From positions 18,989,035-19,049,034 of the forward strand of contig NC_045149.1 of the NCBI RefSeq assembly GCF_008831285.2: DNA of 60,000 nt, given 5' to 3'. The DNA comes from Nymphaea colorata. Its lineage: Eukaryota; Streptophyta; Magnoliopsida; Nymphaeales; Nymphaeaceae. This document shows positions 46,296-57,308 of this stretch, piece by piece. Each line of letters opens with the position of its first letter. Positions within the stretch are counted from its first letter, which is position 1. The translations under genes and the position numbers were made by a program. The notes under the pieces were generated by a model, which was not told the origin of the DNA, did not search any database, and saw only the letters and a program-made list of their open reading frames with translations.

Positions 46296-47970
46296 CAAAA
46301 TTTTTGTTGGTTTTGGAGTGCTCGAGAAAAATGAGGTTTTGTTTTGAAATAAAAAAGAAAGGGGCTTGCCCGTCAATACGAGGATTGACCGTTCCCGGTG
46401 CTTTTATTGGGGGTAATCAATGCAAGGGCTATGTTTATCATTGATGCATCTCATTTTAACTTAAACATCTCTTTGATTTTATATGCGATGTAGAAAAATA
46501 TTGAAACTTTGATGTTTGAAACTTTTGAAAAGATTCTTGAAGATTTGTTTGAGAATGTGAAATATTTTGAAGAAAACTAGATTTAGTAAATATCATTTGA
46601 AAAACTTGAGAAATTATTTTGAAATCACTTTAGTGTTCTCTTAAGACTTTAAGTAGGTTTGAGGTTTTATTCTAATTCGGTTACCACCTAGCTGGAGTTC
46701 TATCTCATCTTGCTTAGGTTCTTTTAGATATGTGATTGTGCTCATTAGTGATATTAAGTGAATGTGAATGCATGAATGCATTGATCTTATATGATTAAAA
46801 GATAATAAGACATTCCTACCATGACATTCATCTAAAGTCATTCCTACCATAACATACATCTAAGATTCTTGTTTTTATAATTATTGTATATAAAAAGGAA
46901 AAGTTTTTTAAAAGAGATTAAGATTATAGACCGTTAAGCATGATTCCAATATTGGATCATTACTTAGTTTGTGGTCTTAATGAAGTTGGTAAATAAAAAG
47001 ATCATGAAAGGAGAATGTTAAAAAAAATACAAGAGATAAAACACTCTTATGAAAAGAAAGAGAGAGAAATAGAGAAAGACATGCATACATGTGTACATAC
47101 AATAACATATACATATATATGAAAGCTTAAGAAAAAAAGATGTATTGATTTGAAGAGAAAGAGAGGTTTTAGAGGAAAAGAAAAATATACATATGTATAT
47201 ATGGGTATGTATAAGAAGTTTTGTAAGGGAATATATTTGTCTTGGAAAGAGGAATAAAATATTTAAAAGAGAGGAAATATAGCACATGTGCATATTTATT
47301 CATACGCATATGGAAATTTGTAAAATGAAAAGTAAAAGCATAGAGAGAGAAAGATGGGGGGTCATCATGTGTGCGTAGATGTATATAGCATGTATATACA
47401 TACATGCCTTCACAAGATTAGAAATCAAAGAATAACTTAAAAATACCAACTTCAAGTTTAATGTGGACCAGAAGGAAGCTTGGACTTATGCAAGAGTCTA
47501 AGCTAAGTCCCTAAGGTCGTATTAGAAGGTTTCTTTTGAAAATGTTTTAGAAAATATGATTTATATATAAACATAGATGTTATTACTTAGTTTGCTACAA
47601 AGGATATATTTCTTCCACCGTTGGGTATGAAAGAAAAACAAACAAAATAACGTGGCATTCGTTAAGGTTCCTAATAGGGCGATTAGAAAGGAAACTAGCA
47701 GAAAATGACATGCAAATGCATATTAACATGTTGAAGGTTTTTTCCGGGTTGGACAAGTCCTAACCTCAAAAATTAATATGAAGATAAAGATAAATAACTC
47801 TCAGCCATACTCTTATTCCCACCATACATTCACATATAAATGAAAAATCAAGCAACTATGCATGGGAAATATATAGACAGTATTCAAAGAGGGAAAGAGA
47901 AAGAGAGAGGATGATGGAGAGAGAAAGGTTCAACTAGGAGAGAGGGTATGATGTAACTATGAAATGATAT
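46296..47970. other. unassigned single-copy AT-rich stretch
   Basis: There is no match to other modules of the window. A 23-base phrase CATTCCTACCATGACATTCA is repeated at about 46812 and 46839. The region 47040-47400 is rich in ATACATATAT and GAGAGAAAGA words. Minus-strand frames at 46641-46859, 47018-47293 and 47169-47405 are low-complexity and have no family motif. I see no gene. Confidence 0.45.
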
Positions 47971-48540
47971 ATCATCTCATCTTTCCATGCTCCTGGTGCA
48001 CTTGAGCATAGCCTCTTGACTTTAAAATAGAGATTTAGAGTTATCTCCTTTGGCCATGGGGAAATGAGGAAGAGAGAAAAATAGAAGGAAGCAAAAGAAC
48101 AACAATGCTATATTCAATAAAAGAGAAAACATGATTCAATCATGAGATGAATGATCATTTCATCTTTTCGTGCAACCGGTGCACTTGAGTATAGCATCTT
48201 GTCTCTAAAAAGGGATTGAGTGTTATCTCCTTTCACCATAAGGAGATGAAGATGAGAAGAAAATAAAAAAAGAAAAACAATGCTATATTCAATAATAGGC
48301 AAAACATTATTCAATCATAAAATGAAAGATCATCTCATCTTTTCATGCTCCCGATGCACTTGAGCATAGCCTTTTGAGATGAAGATGAGAAGAAAATAAA
48401 AAGAAAAAAGAAAAACAATGTATATTCAATAATAGACAAAACATTATTCAATCATAAAATGAAATATCATCTCATCTTTTCATGCTCCCGATGCACTTGA
48501 GCATAGCCTTTTGTCTCTAAAAATAGATTGAGTACTTTCT
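47971..48540. repeat. tandem array of four units
   Basis: The phrase ATCATCTCATCTTTTCATGC and its continuation GATGCACTTGAGCATAGCC begin at about 47971, 48154, 48329 and 48466, giving periods near 183, 175 and 137. Units also share TATATTCAATAATAG and AAACATTATTCAATCAT. The last two units are most alike and the third is shortened. It reads as an irregular minisatellite; no open frame continues through it. Confidence 0.85.
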
Positions 48541-48560
48541 CAAAAGTTAAGTGCCATAAT

Positions 48561-49306
48561 TTGTTATTTTCTCGAAAATTAAACACCTTTTTGTAATTTT
48601 TTAATATGATATTTATACATTACTGTGTGTACTGATTTCTTCGACTGTAAATGTCATACGTTATACATAAACTTTAGTCCATCTAGCTTGATTTTACAAA
48701 GGGTATTCAAAAGAAAATATTTTTGAGAAACCAACCACAAATTGGATATGGGATTTGGGTGACTTCAAAAGCATTTGGCAGCATATATACTAATCCAATG
48801 TTCCCGAGTCCTAAAAATTATGAACTTCATAAATTATTAAATTTGTCCTGATCTTTATGACAAATTTATAAAATAATACGGTATTGATATTCAAATGCCT
48901 TTTGGAGCAGCATTCCAGCATTCATGGCATTGGAGCGGCATTTCAGCATTCATATGGTGCTCCAAAAGGCGTTTGAATATCAATACCGTATTATATTATA
49001 AATTTGTCATAAAGATCTGGACAGATTTAATAATTTATGAAGTTCATAATTTTTAGGACTGGGGAACATTGGATTAGTATATATGCTGCCAAATGCTTTT
49101 GAAGTCACCCAAATCCCATATCCAATTTGTGGTTGGTTTCTCAAAAATATTTTCTTTTGAATACCCTTTGTAAAATCAAGCTAGATGGACTAAAGTTTAT
49201 GTATAACGTATGACATTTACAGTCGAAGAAATCAGTACACATAGTAATGTATAAATATCATATTAAAAAATTACAAAAAGGTGTTTAATTTTCGAGAAAA
49301 TAACAA
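48561..49306. mobile_element. 746 bp palindromic element
   Basis: Arms 48561-48909 and 48958-49306 (349 bases each) are reverse complements with a constant position sum of 97867. There is no indel and only a handful of mismatches by eye (for example near 48835-48850). The centre is 48 bases with CAGCATTC words. The ends read TTGTTATTTTCTCGAAAATT. There is no coding capacity. It fits a non-autonomous foldback or Mutator-like MITE. It lies directly against the R8 end, whose own terminal ATAACAACGAAG merges with the palindrome end. Confidence 0.85.
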
Positions 49307-50940
49307 CGAAGTTATGGAACATCAATGTAAACATTTGTACCAAACTTTGAAATCATGAGTTCTAAAGTGTATCCAATCAAATGCTAAGTGAAATTAGGGT
49401 TTTTCAAAAAGAAACGGCCTACTTAACATGTTTCACTTAACTTTTAACTAGGTATGTTGCATGCAACATCTGTATAGATCCACAAGTGCAACCATTAAAA
49501 TAATGTGTCAATGCATGCCTAATGAGCTGAAATATACAATAATTTAAAGGAAACTATATGCACATGCAAGAAATATAATGTAGTCTATCATATAACCAAA
49601 GCAAATGCAAGATCATAACTCAAAACAGTGAAAAAAAAAAACAAAAAAGGAATAAAGTCAAGCAGCCAAGAGGCCTCTGTTCACCAAAGACACAGCATGA
49701 TTTGGGTTTTTTCCCAACTCTCTTTGCCCTAGAATTTGTGCCTTGACCTGCCACAAGTCATCTCTATTTATAGCTGCAGAGAGGGAAGAACTTTCCCTCC
49801 GCAATAAATATAGGACTAAGTTTTGCATGGGAAATTGTGTCACACACTAGACCCTAATTTTCATCAAAGCTTAGGTGAATGTGACACATACCGGCTACAT
49901 TCCATAAAGTACCTGACATTTTAAGCAAATTTTTGCAAGAAAACATGATTTAATTTATCAGAACTTACATCTAATTGAATTCATCTTTTACATTTGAAAT
50001 CTGATTCTAACCCAAATCCAACTTTTATATTCAAAGTCTTATCAGACAATAAACATAAATATCTGAAATTATATATCTAAATTGAAATTTGATAAGAACT
50101 TTGTCTACGCATGCAATACTTCTACCAATATTTGTTTCATCCAGACCATATAAAATATCGATTCATGATATATAAATAAAATAACAAAAATATCACTCTC
50201 TATTTCATTTTGTGGTTGATATGGCAGGATACGGTTTGAGCATATGCATCAATTTTTAAGGATCCCAATGAGATTTGGAACCCAAAGTGATTCAAAATCC
50301 AATACCTAGATGTATTTGACTTTTTGGGACAAATATTCTATTATATACAGCCATGATTGGTTACTGTCATTTATTTTGTATAGATTTCTTCAATATCCTT
50401 GATCTAAGCCTCTTGAAAAAGATATACAAGTGCCAAAATTTCCACCTGCACTGCATAGAAAACACCATATATTTGAAACTATTTCTCTCTCTTAAATTTT
50501 TGGACAGTTTCACTGTTGACTTAAATGATAGTAGATCAGCTTTAAGTTAAACCAATTTGCTAATGCTAGGGTTCAAATGAATCAGCAAACTCCACTCTCT
50601 CACTCGCCTTTTTTCTTTTTGGAAGAAATTGTCTCTACAATATAGGCCTAAACAATAGGTATGAGCCATTTAGTATAGTTAGACAAGATAAACATGGCAT
50701 TAAACAATTAATGAAACAGTTGAGACCTGCGCAGATCATATATGGCGATTTACCGAAGCATGCTAATTCCACTGAATGGCCAAAAATCATGTTTCAACGT
50801 ATCAACCTACCACTATCTCTTTCACCCACGCAGCTCATCTGAAGAATCAACACAAAGCTTCCAAAGTGTAGGAATTGCAGCTTACAGTAAACTGTAGTTA
50901 TGAGGTCTGTGTGTGACTTGTAGCCTTTAAGAGCGATACT
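49307..50940 (-). repeat. R-family repeat, copy R8
   Basis: Minus-strand copy with the TATA-like box at 49764-49773. It covers the core and part of the 5' extension, then jumps at about 50940-50965 to module K, so about 1 kb present in R2, R5 and R6 is deleted. No coding content. Confidence 0.78.
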
Positions 50941-50964
50941 TTAAGAGTATTTTTAATTTTGTCC

Positions 50965-51115
50965 TAAGGTGGCTAAATAAGCTAGAAAAAGATGCATAGA
51001 CTACAAAATAAGAAATGAAAAAATATAGTTAAACTAAATATGAAGCAATCGTACTAATTAAAAATTTTCAAAAGATGCATATATGAGACAAAAAAATGGT
51101 TCCATCCTTTGATTC
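50965..51115 (-). repeat. module K, partial copy 3
   Basis: Matches 20449-20590 (GGTGGCTAAATAAGCTAG to ACAAAAAAATGGTTCCAT). It is cut off after about 150 bases. Confidence 0.68.
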
Positions 51116-51203
51116 AACTCAGCTTTTGAATGGGGCGGATGATTCTAAGAAACATGAACTAATAATAGCAGGCGGTGAAAAACGGATGTTTCACCCTTTA
51201 TTG

Positions 51204-51262
51204 CATATGAACAATGAAGGTGGCTACTCACTCTTTGATTAGCCACCTTCTTTGTTCATATG
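51204..51262. repeat. hairpin with 23 bp stem
   Basis: CATATGAACAATGAAGGTGG plus CTA (51204-51226) pairs with 51240-51262 with one mismatch around a 13-base loop. It sits at the edge of the copia C1 block, near the join with the WIYLD second-exon remnant. Confidence 0.75.
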
Positions 51263-51271
51263 GTGAACTAT

Positions 51272-51292
51272 GAAGATGACAATGAGGGTGAG
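51272..51292 (+). pseudogene. remnant of WIYLD-gene exon 2
   Basis: GAAGATGACAATGAGGGTGA plus G matches the second half of the exon at 57267-57308, including the GT that follows. The first exon is missing here. It shows that C1 was once fused to the same gene fragment as C2. Confidence 0.55.
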
Positions 51293-53737
51293 TTATGGTG
51301 AACTAGAATGCTTATCTAGTGGTTGGAGTTTGAATTTGATGCATTTTTTCGTCTTTATCAATCAAACAAGTTAGATTTCAAATCTGAACAATGTGTATTC
51401 TTTGGCTATGCTCCTCAACACAAAGGGTACACAAGCATGAGTATGAACAGCAAAAGACTCTACACGTCTCGACATGTCACATTCAATGAGACCGACTTTC
51501 CATTCAAAAACAAAAGAAGTCTCGAAAGAAGAAAATGAAGACTCACAAAAACAAGGTATGGTCACACCAATACCATTTGTTGGCCCTGTCAATAATAGTC
51601 TCATTCCTCCTTCGCTTGAAAATCAATCAAACATGCACTTTGATAACCATGATACTAAATCAGTTAGTCAAGGTCAACAAACCTATGAACCTGTTGAAGA
51701 AACTGTCTGCAGACACCAAATGACTACAAGATCCCAAGTAGGCACTCGTCAACCTAATCCTAGATACAATGAATATCATCTATATTCCTCTACCAAACAC
51801 CCATTGCCTACCGCCCTTCATGCTAACCTTAATATAGACACTGAACCTATAACCTTTAGAGAGGCTCTTGCAAATGGGCATCGGAGAGCAGCGATGCAAA
51901 ACGAATACAATGCTCTCATGACAAACAACACATGGAGACTGGTTCCAAATGATTTTACTAAACATGTCGTGGGATGCAATGAGTCTTCAAGATTAAACGA
52001 AAGGCAGATGGAAGTTTGGAAAGGTACAAAGCTCGTTTTGTGGCTAAAGGCTATAGCCAAATTGAATGTGTGGACTATACTGATACCTTTAGTCATATAG
52101 TCAAACCCACTACAATTAGAATTGTGCTAACCATTGATTTGAGTCATAAGTGGGCAGTACGTCAACTAGGCGTTCAAAACGCTTTTTTGCATTGGCTTCT
52201 TTCAAAAGAAGTATACATGGCTAAGCCTCCAGGGTTTGAGGACACATGATTACCTAACCATGTTTGCAGGCTTGAAAAGCCTCTCTATGGATTGAAACAG
52301 GAGTCTCGTGTTTGGTTTGCTCAATTGAGCAATTTTCTCTTACAATTGGGGTTTATTAGTGCTAAAACTGACACTTCAATTTTTATTGACAGGAATAAGC
52401 AGTATGTTATATATGTGTTAGTTTATGTTAATAACATAATCATTATTGGTAGCAGCACTAATCAAATTCATAGTTTTATTCAGAGATTTAGATAGGAATT
52501 CACCATCAAGGACCATTGCCAACTTCATTTCTTCTTGGGTATAGAAGCAAAATTTTCAAACCGTGACCTAAAACTTTCTCAACAAAAATATATCTATGAC
52601 CTGCTTAAGAAGACAAACATGTTGGGTGCCAAACCGGTTGCTATTCCCATGGCACGTCTTCCTCTCAGTGCTGATCAAGGTCACAACTTCCATGATCTCA
52701 CTTTGTATAGGAGTGTAGTCTGTGCATCAGTATGCCACCATGAGAAGACCAAGTTTAACATACTCTGTCAATAGAGTATGCCAATATATGCATCAACCAA
52801 CAGAAGAGCATTGGAACACAGTAAAAAGAATCTCACATACTTAAAGCATAACATATCTCATGAGTTAATCATTCAACCCTGTGCTTCTCTATCTATCTCA
52901 GCTTATAGGGATGTCGATTGGGCCAGCTAACGAGATGATCGTAGGTCTACAGGAGGCTATGCTGTTTACCTTCGACACAACCTCATATTTTGGAGCTCGA
53001 AGAAGCAAGGTATTGTTTCCAGATCCAGTACCAAAGCTGAATATAGGTTGCTAGCCAATGCCACAGTTGAAATATTGTGGATCAAATTTTTGCTGCAAGA
53101 ACTAGGCATTAAAGAAGGAACCAAAACCAAACTGTGGTGTGACGATATTGGAGATTCTCGTCTTACAGCTCATCCTATTCACCACAGTCATTGCAAACAT
53201 GCTGAAATCGACATACATTTTGTGAGATAAAAGATAGCTAGTGGAGAACTTGATGTCAAGTATATCTCTTTCGAAGAAGATCACATTGCAGATTTTTTCA
53301 CTAAACCATTGGGATAGCAACAATTTTCTCACGTGATCAACAAGCTTCCGTTGGTGGCATCCACCGTTAGCAGAACCGATAATGACAGAAGAGATAAGGT
53401 GAAAGATATGCCAACTAGTGCAGATAAAATCAATCAAGGAAAGAAGATCAGAGGAGGATCTCCCATTAATCAAGGAGGAGATCAAGGCAGCAGCCAACTC
53501 AGCACAAATGAGGAAAATCTAACGGATTGCCTTTATCCAAGAGAGAGTCATGGAAACAACCGTTGTAATCCTAATGTCTCTCATATATCTCTAGGTATAA
53601 ATATTGGAGCAAGAGAAAGAAATAAAAACATGAAAAACAGAGCGAACAACTAGTGCTCTTTATTCGTGGGCGTAGGTCGTTATTAGACTGGACCACGTTA
53701 AACCATGTCTTTTTCTTCTTTATCTTCCTTTTTTACA
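51293..53737 (+). mobile_element. Ty1/copia fragment C1: integrase end to 3' LTR
   Basis: Domains in order: integrase C-terminal part (NKLDFKSEQCVFFGYAP, HKGYTSMSMNSKRLYTSRHV; 51335-51515); a linker with MTTRSQVGTRQPNPRY; RT start (EALANGHRRAAMQNEYNAL, NTWRLVPNDF; to 51980); RT after a frameshift ([36 protein letters not shown]); the stretch PLYGLKQ and KTDTSIFID; the catalytic loop YVNN at 52424-52435 in place of YVDD; RT end (TNMLGAKPVAIPMARLPLS); RNase H (DVDWAS then stop, STKAEYR, LWCDDIG); and DVKYISF to FTKPLG with stops at 53227 and 53317. It is catalytically dead, with no gag, protease or 5' LTR. The 3' LTR follows (53373-53737). Confidence 0.9.
53373..53737 (+). repeat. copia 3' LTR of C1
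   Basis: Begins at GAACCGATAATGAC; compared with copy D the TGTT and polypurine tract are deleted. It has TATAAATA at 53596-53603 and the GTGGGCGTAGGTC and GGACCACGTTAAACC words typical of the R/U5 part of plant copia LTRs. It ends TTCCTTTTTTACA, a CA terminus. Length is about 365, within the usual copia range. The internal frame reads into it as a chance extension to 53653. Confidence 0.78.
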
Positions 53738-54882
53738 AAAATTACTGGGAGTTGATCCTAACCACTCTTTTGTACACCTGCTAGCGCCTATGAGCTGAGA
53801 AAAATTTCTGTAGCTTAATGTTGATGCAGGTTCTTGGAATCCGATGGTCTGTCAGCTACTTTGTTGATTAGATCATTGCTGGATTGCCTCACTTCGTTAC
53901 TGAAAGTCTGAAACCATTTAATCTTTTGTAGAGTCTTATTGCGGTGGAACTGCCAATGGTTGCTTTGGCAAAGTAAGTCTGAGATTGCACTGGTTAAAAA
54001 AGAAAAGCCAACTGCAAATTTTCTACCAATACCAACTATCTTTAAACACCTGAAACTATAACAGCTGCCATATTCAGGCACTAAAAGGCACCATGACCGC
54101 AGAAATTCATAAATATTGATATGCTAGGGACTTTGTCTGAGGTGATTTGGACAATCCATTTCCATAAGCATATGCAAAACCTGAATGTGCCAGAATAGCT
54201 CAATGTATGGGAGAATATCCATGAGCATGGTTGGCAGACAACCAAATTTGTGGTTTGGTGAATTGTCCAGAGTTGCTGAAAAAATGGTTTTTCGATTGGT
54301 CACTTCCTCACTTGTTTTATATCTGAGAAACAGGCGTAATTGGCTTCAGTTTATTGCCAGACTCGAATGGTAATTGTCAAAGCTTTGATTAGCTCCACCA
54401 AGTGAAAGTCTTGAATTAGGGTTGCAAGTTTTGTCAGTTACAGGAACATAGGCGACTATGATGTAGAAGCATGAACTCAACAGCTTGGAGTTGATAGATT
54501 CTGAACGGTCAAAGTCGTTTTGCTGAGTTCCTTCGACATGGGATTTGGTTTTTGTTGTTGAAAGAGATCTGGCGCTGCTTGGGTTGCTCTGCCAAGTTAG
54601 ACTCTTGATTTAGAGTTGCAAGTTGTGTGAGTTACAAGAACTTATACAATTATGATTTAGAACCATGTATTCGTATGTGCAGTTGAGAGAATCTAGAATT
54701 TTAAATCTCACAAGTTGGATTGGTGGCTGAGGGCTATATTTGCTTTTGCTGATTTAGTGCATGAACGTAAAAAATTGGAGTTACCAACATTCATACGTTG
54801 TGGGAGAAACTTGCTTTTTCTTTAAGCAGGTTCAAGAAAAAAGAAAAAGAAAATTGAGGGACTTAAGTTGCCTCTGTTACTT

Positions 54883-54918
<36 letters not shown>

Positions 54919-55133
54919 ACCTCAAAATCTTGAGGTATCAACTCTTTGTGCTGTAAAAAAAAGGCTACTGATGAAAGAAATAAAGTGTTGGATGATGTTT
55001 CCACCTTCAGCCAACCGTTGGTCTTTCTCAGTCACCCAGACCAAGTTATAGTATTCACGTTTAAAATTAAAGGCAAAATCTATAACCTATCGTTTAAACG
55101 ATAATAAAGTAATAACACGACATCAGGGCCATA
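53738..55133 (+). repeat. downstream flank of C1
   Basis: The inverted counterpart is 27249-28320, and the first 227 bases recur at 59774-60000. It contains an (AT)n run at about 54886-54914. The phrase GAGTTGCAAGTTNNGTNAGTTA occurs in diverged repeats near 54420 and 54606. I recognise no gene. Frames at 53815-54081 and 54185-54373 lack motifs. Confidence 0.65.
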
Positions 55134-55529
55134 CTTTTTTAAATGGACGATATCCCGAAACACTTTGTTCATACCTCCTGCGACCAAAATCGGGATATTT
55201 TGAAAGTGCAAGCTCTATTTAGGGTTATCCAATGTCTAGTTCGAACCAGATGTACAGATCACTGTATCTGATGCATAAAATGTTCACATATTCAAATTTG
55301 GACATAAACAAAGAAAAGCACAACTATATCCAAATCCAATTTCTTAAATTCAAAATATAAATATGATTCCCATTTTACTTTTAAATTCACAACTAAATTC
55401 AAATCCACCGGTTAAATGCACAGTTGAATCCAACCATATTATGATATGTTAAGAATGAACTTTCAAAATAATGTATGGATATTGGATTCAAGATATTTAT
55501 TTAAAACTGAATCATAATTGAACAAATAT
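55134..55529 (+). repeat. module M, partial copy
   Basis: Begins TTTTTTAAATGGACGATATC and follows 34072-34480, then is broken at AATATT by the foldback starting at 55530. The upstream join differs from that in R5 and R7, so this is the flank-linked form of M (as at 27248). Confidence 0.72.
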
Positions 55530-55655
55530 TTCCCTCTACCGAATGCCACACAAAGGTGATATCCAGTGCACCATAAAAGCCTATTTTCACAAAAGAGAAT
55601 TTAGCAAACCATGGTGAACTGGATATCACCTTTGTGTGGCATTTGGTAGAGGGAA
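55530..55655. repeat. 126 bp foldback
   Basis: TTCCCTCTACCGAATGCCAC and onward (to about 55573) pairs with 55612-55655 with few mismatches. The loop is about 38 bases. Its left edge interrupts module M, but the sequence right of it is not module M, so it is not a simple insertion. Confidence 0.75.
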
Positions 55656-56397
55656 TACTATATATGTTCTTTGGAATGTCGTGTTCCATAAATGCATCTC
55701 CACAACATGTGCAGTTGTGGAGAAAAAGAAAGCACATTTTTAGAAAATATGTTTGCAGATCATCCCATGTGGGTGTGTTTGTATTTATTGAAGTCTACCA
55801 ACACAAGCTTGCAAAAAGCAAGAACAAAAAAAACAAAGAGTGCGGCAATTAACTTAAGTGCAAAACTGAGTTAAATGGAAAGTAAGTTCAGTATTAGCAT
55901 AAGAAAAACAAAAAAGAAAGAAGGAAAGAAAGAAAAACAAGTTTTCGCATCTTTGAGTCGAATGCAGCGTTTTAAGCTTGGAAAGTACGCTTTTATGAAA
56001 GATGAGCTCTGTACTTTTAATGAAAGTCCCATGTAACGGTTCCATTTATGTGTTATTTCTCCAACACGCCAAAACCTCTTATGGAGTTTTTGTGGGGACA
56101 CGACACGTGAAATGTGCCGTTTCAAGTATAAGTTCCTGTTGAAACTTATACTTGGGGGGGAGGGAGGGTTGACGATTGCAAAAAGAACTCTTCCATTCCA
56201 TAGATAGAGAACATTGCCAAGCATTTTGTGATCTATTGCCGAATGCCAAACCTATTACAACTACTAGGACTGAAGATGCTCAACTTCAGACTTTTATGAT
56301 GGAATTATGAGTGATTTTATGACGAATTGTGAGTGATAACTGAAAGGAATCTGCTTTCTAATCAATAGCATACATGCATGTGCAGATGTTTCACTTG
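55656..56397. other. unassigned, with small hairpins
   Basis: CTCCACAAC/GTTGTGGAG (about 55697-55722) and AAGTATAAGTT/AACTTATACTT (56124-56134 with 56143-56153) form short hairpins. Purine-rich AAAGAAAGAAGG runs are at 55915-55940. No coding motif is seen in the overlapping minus-strand frames. Confidence 0.45.
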
Positions 56398-56611
56398 GTG
56401 CCAACCAGGGGCGGAGCCAGGATTTTTTTTAGAGGCGGGCTAAACGATCCGCAGGTCCCACCAAGGGGAGCAATGGGTCATGCCAGGAGGAGCGATGGGT
56501 TGGGCCAAACTAAAAAAATTTAATTTTTTAAACATAAAATTTTTTTTTCAAGCGCTCACCTGTGCCATGGCCCAGCCCCCCCCCCCCCAACCCTCCACCC
56601 CTGGTGCCAAC
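56398..56611. mobile_element. hAT-type MITE with perfect 8 bp target duplication
   Basis: The element is 56406-56603 (198 bases). It begins CAGGGGCGGAGCCAGGATTT and ends CCCTCCACCCCTG, so the terminal inverted repeat CAGGGGYGGAG matches 10 of 11. It is flanked on both sides by GTGCCAAC (56398-56405 and 56604-56611). An 8-base duplication with a CAGGG terminus is diagnostic of the hAT superfamily. A 13-base C run is at 56576-56588. It encodes nothing and depends on a transposase elsewhere. The exact duplication indicates fairly recent insertion. Confidence 0.92.
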
Positions 56612-56689
56612 GATGCACGGTACAAAATGACATATTTCGCCTCAACTACAGCTGCATGATAACAAATTTACTTGTCACAATGATGAAGC

Positions 56690-56977
56690 CCCACTGTTCC
56701 GTGGTAGAGGCTTTTCTTCCCTACCCACTTGCCCTCGCTGCATGGAAAGTTTATGTTGCAATTTCTTGCGTATTCGTTTCCCACATTCAGTTAAAACCCC
56801 AAACCCAAACACCCCGACATCCATTGTTGGTTTATTTTTCATGTTTTGGGCGGTGTTTGGATCAGAGGAATTGGGTAGTTGTGGGATCGCGGTTTCGTGC
56901 ATTTGCCATCTCATTTAACTGGTGGTGGAATTCTGGACCGCATTTGAAACTGTGGTTTTTAGTAGGGATCGGCAGCA
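56690..56977 (+). pseudogene. 5' flank/leader of the WIYLD-gene fragment
   Basis: Shares TACCCACTTGCCCTCGCTGC, GTTTATGTTGCAATTTCTTG and CCATTGTTGG with 30354-30640 (minus) and with the IR2 arms. It leads straight to the exon ATG at 56978 through GTAGGGATCGGCAGCAATG. The frame 56656-57090 overlaps it by chance. Confidence 0.65.
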
Positions 56978-57308
56978 ATGGCACCGCACTCACGGTTCAA
57001 TTCGGCCGTTCAGGACATGAGGGATACTGGCATCCCGTGAAAGACAGTGAAGCCCGTTGTCAGGAAGCTGTTGGAGCTCTACGACGATAACTGGCCTCTA
57101 AACAAGAAGGAAAACTACCGAGCCTTGGCTGATGCCACATTTGAGCAGCAGGATTCTCAGGTTCTCCACTCTTGCTTTTGATTTTGTCTAAAATGTGATT
57201 CATTGTTTTGGGTCTGTAAGTTCATGTTTGGTTTTTTGAACTTTGATTGTCGGTACTATTGATCAGAAAGATGCCAAAATCAAAGAGGAAGATGACAATG
57301 AGCGTGAG
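56978..57308 (+). pseudogene. SUVR-like WIYLD gene fragment, two exons and intron
   Basis: Exon 1 (56978-57160, 61 codons) reads MAPHSRFNSAVQDMRDTGIP, a TGA at 57038-57040, KTVKPVVRKLLELYDDNW, then PLNKKENYRALADATFEQQD and SQ. A GT follows at 57161. An intron of 106 bases ends in TTGATCAG at 57266. Exon 2 (57267-57308) reads KDAKIKEEDDNERE in frame and is followed by GT. The first part is a WIYLD domain, found at the N terminus of plant SUVR1/2/4 SET-domain histone methyltransferases; the acidic Lys/Glu stretch after it is also usual there. Everything downstream, including the SET domain, is missing, and copia integrase sequence follows at about 57340. The retained intron shows capture at DNA level. 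The nonsense codon makes it a pseudogene. Confidence 0.78.

Noticed and set aside
47971-48540. CRISPR-like array
   Set aside because: Units of 137-183 bases repeat almost entirely, there are no unique spacers, and the DNA is from a plant.
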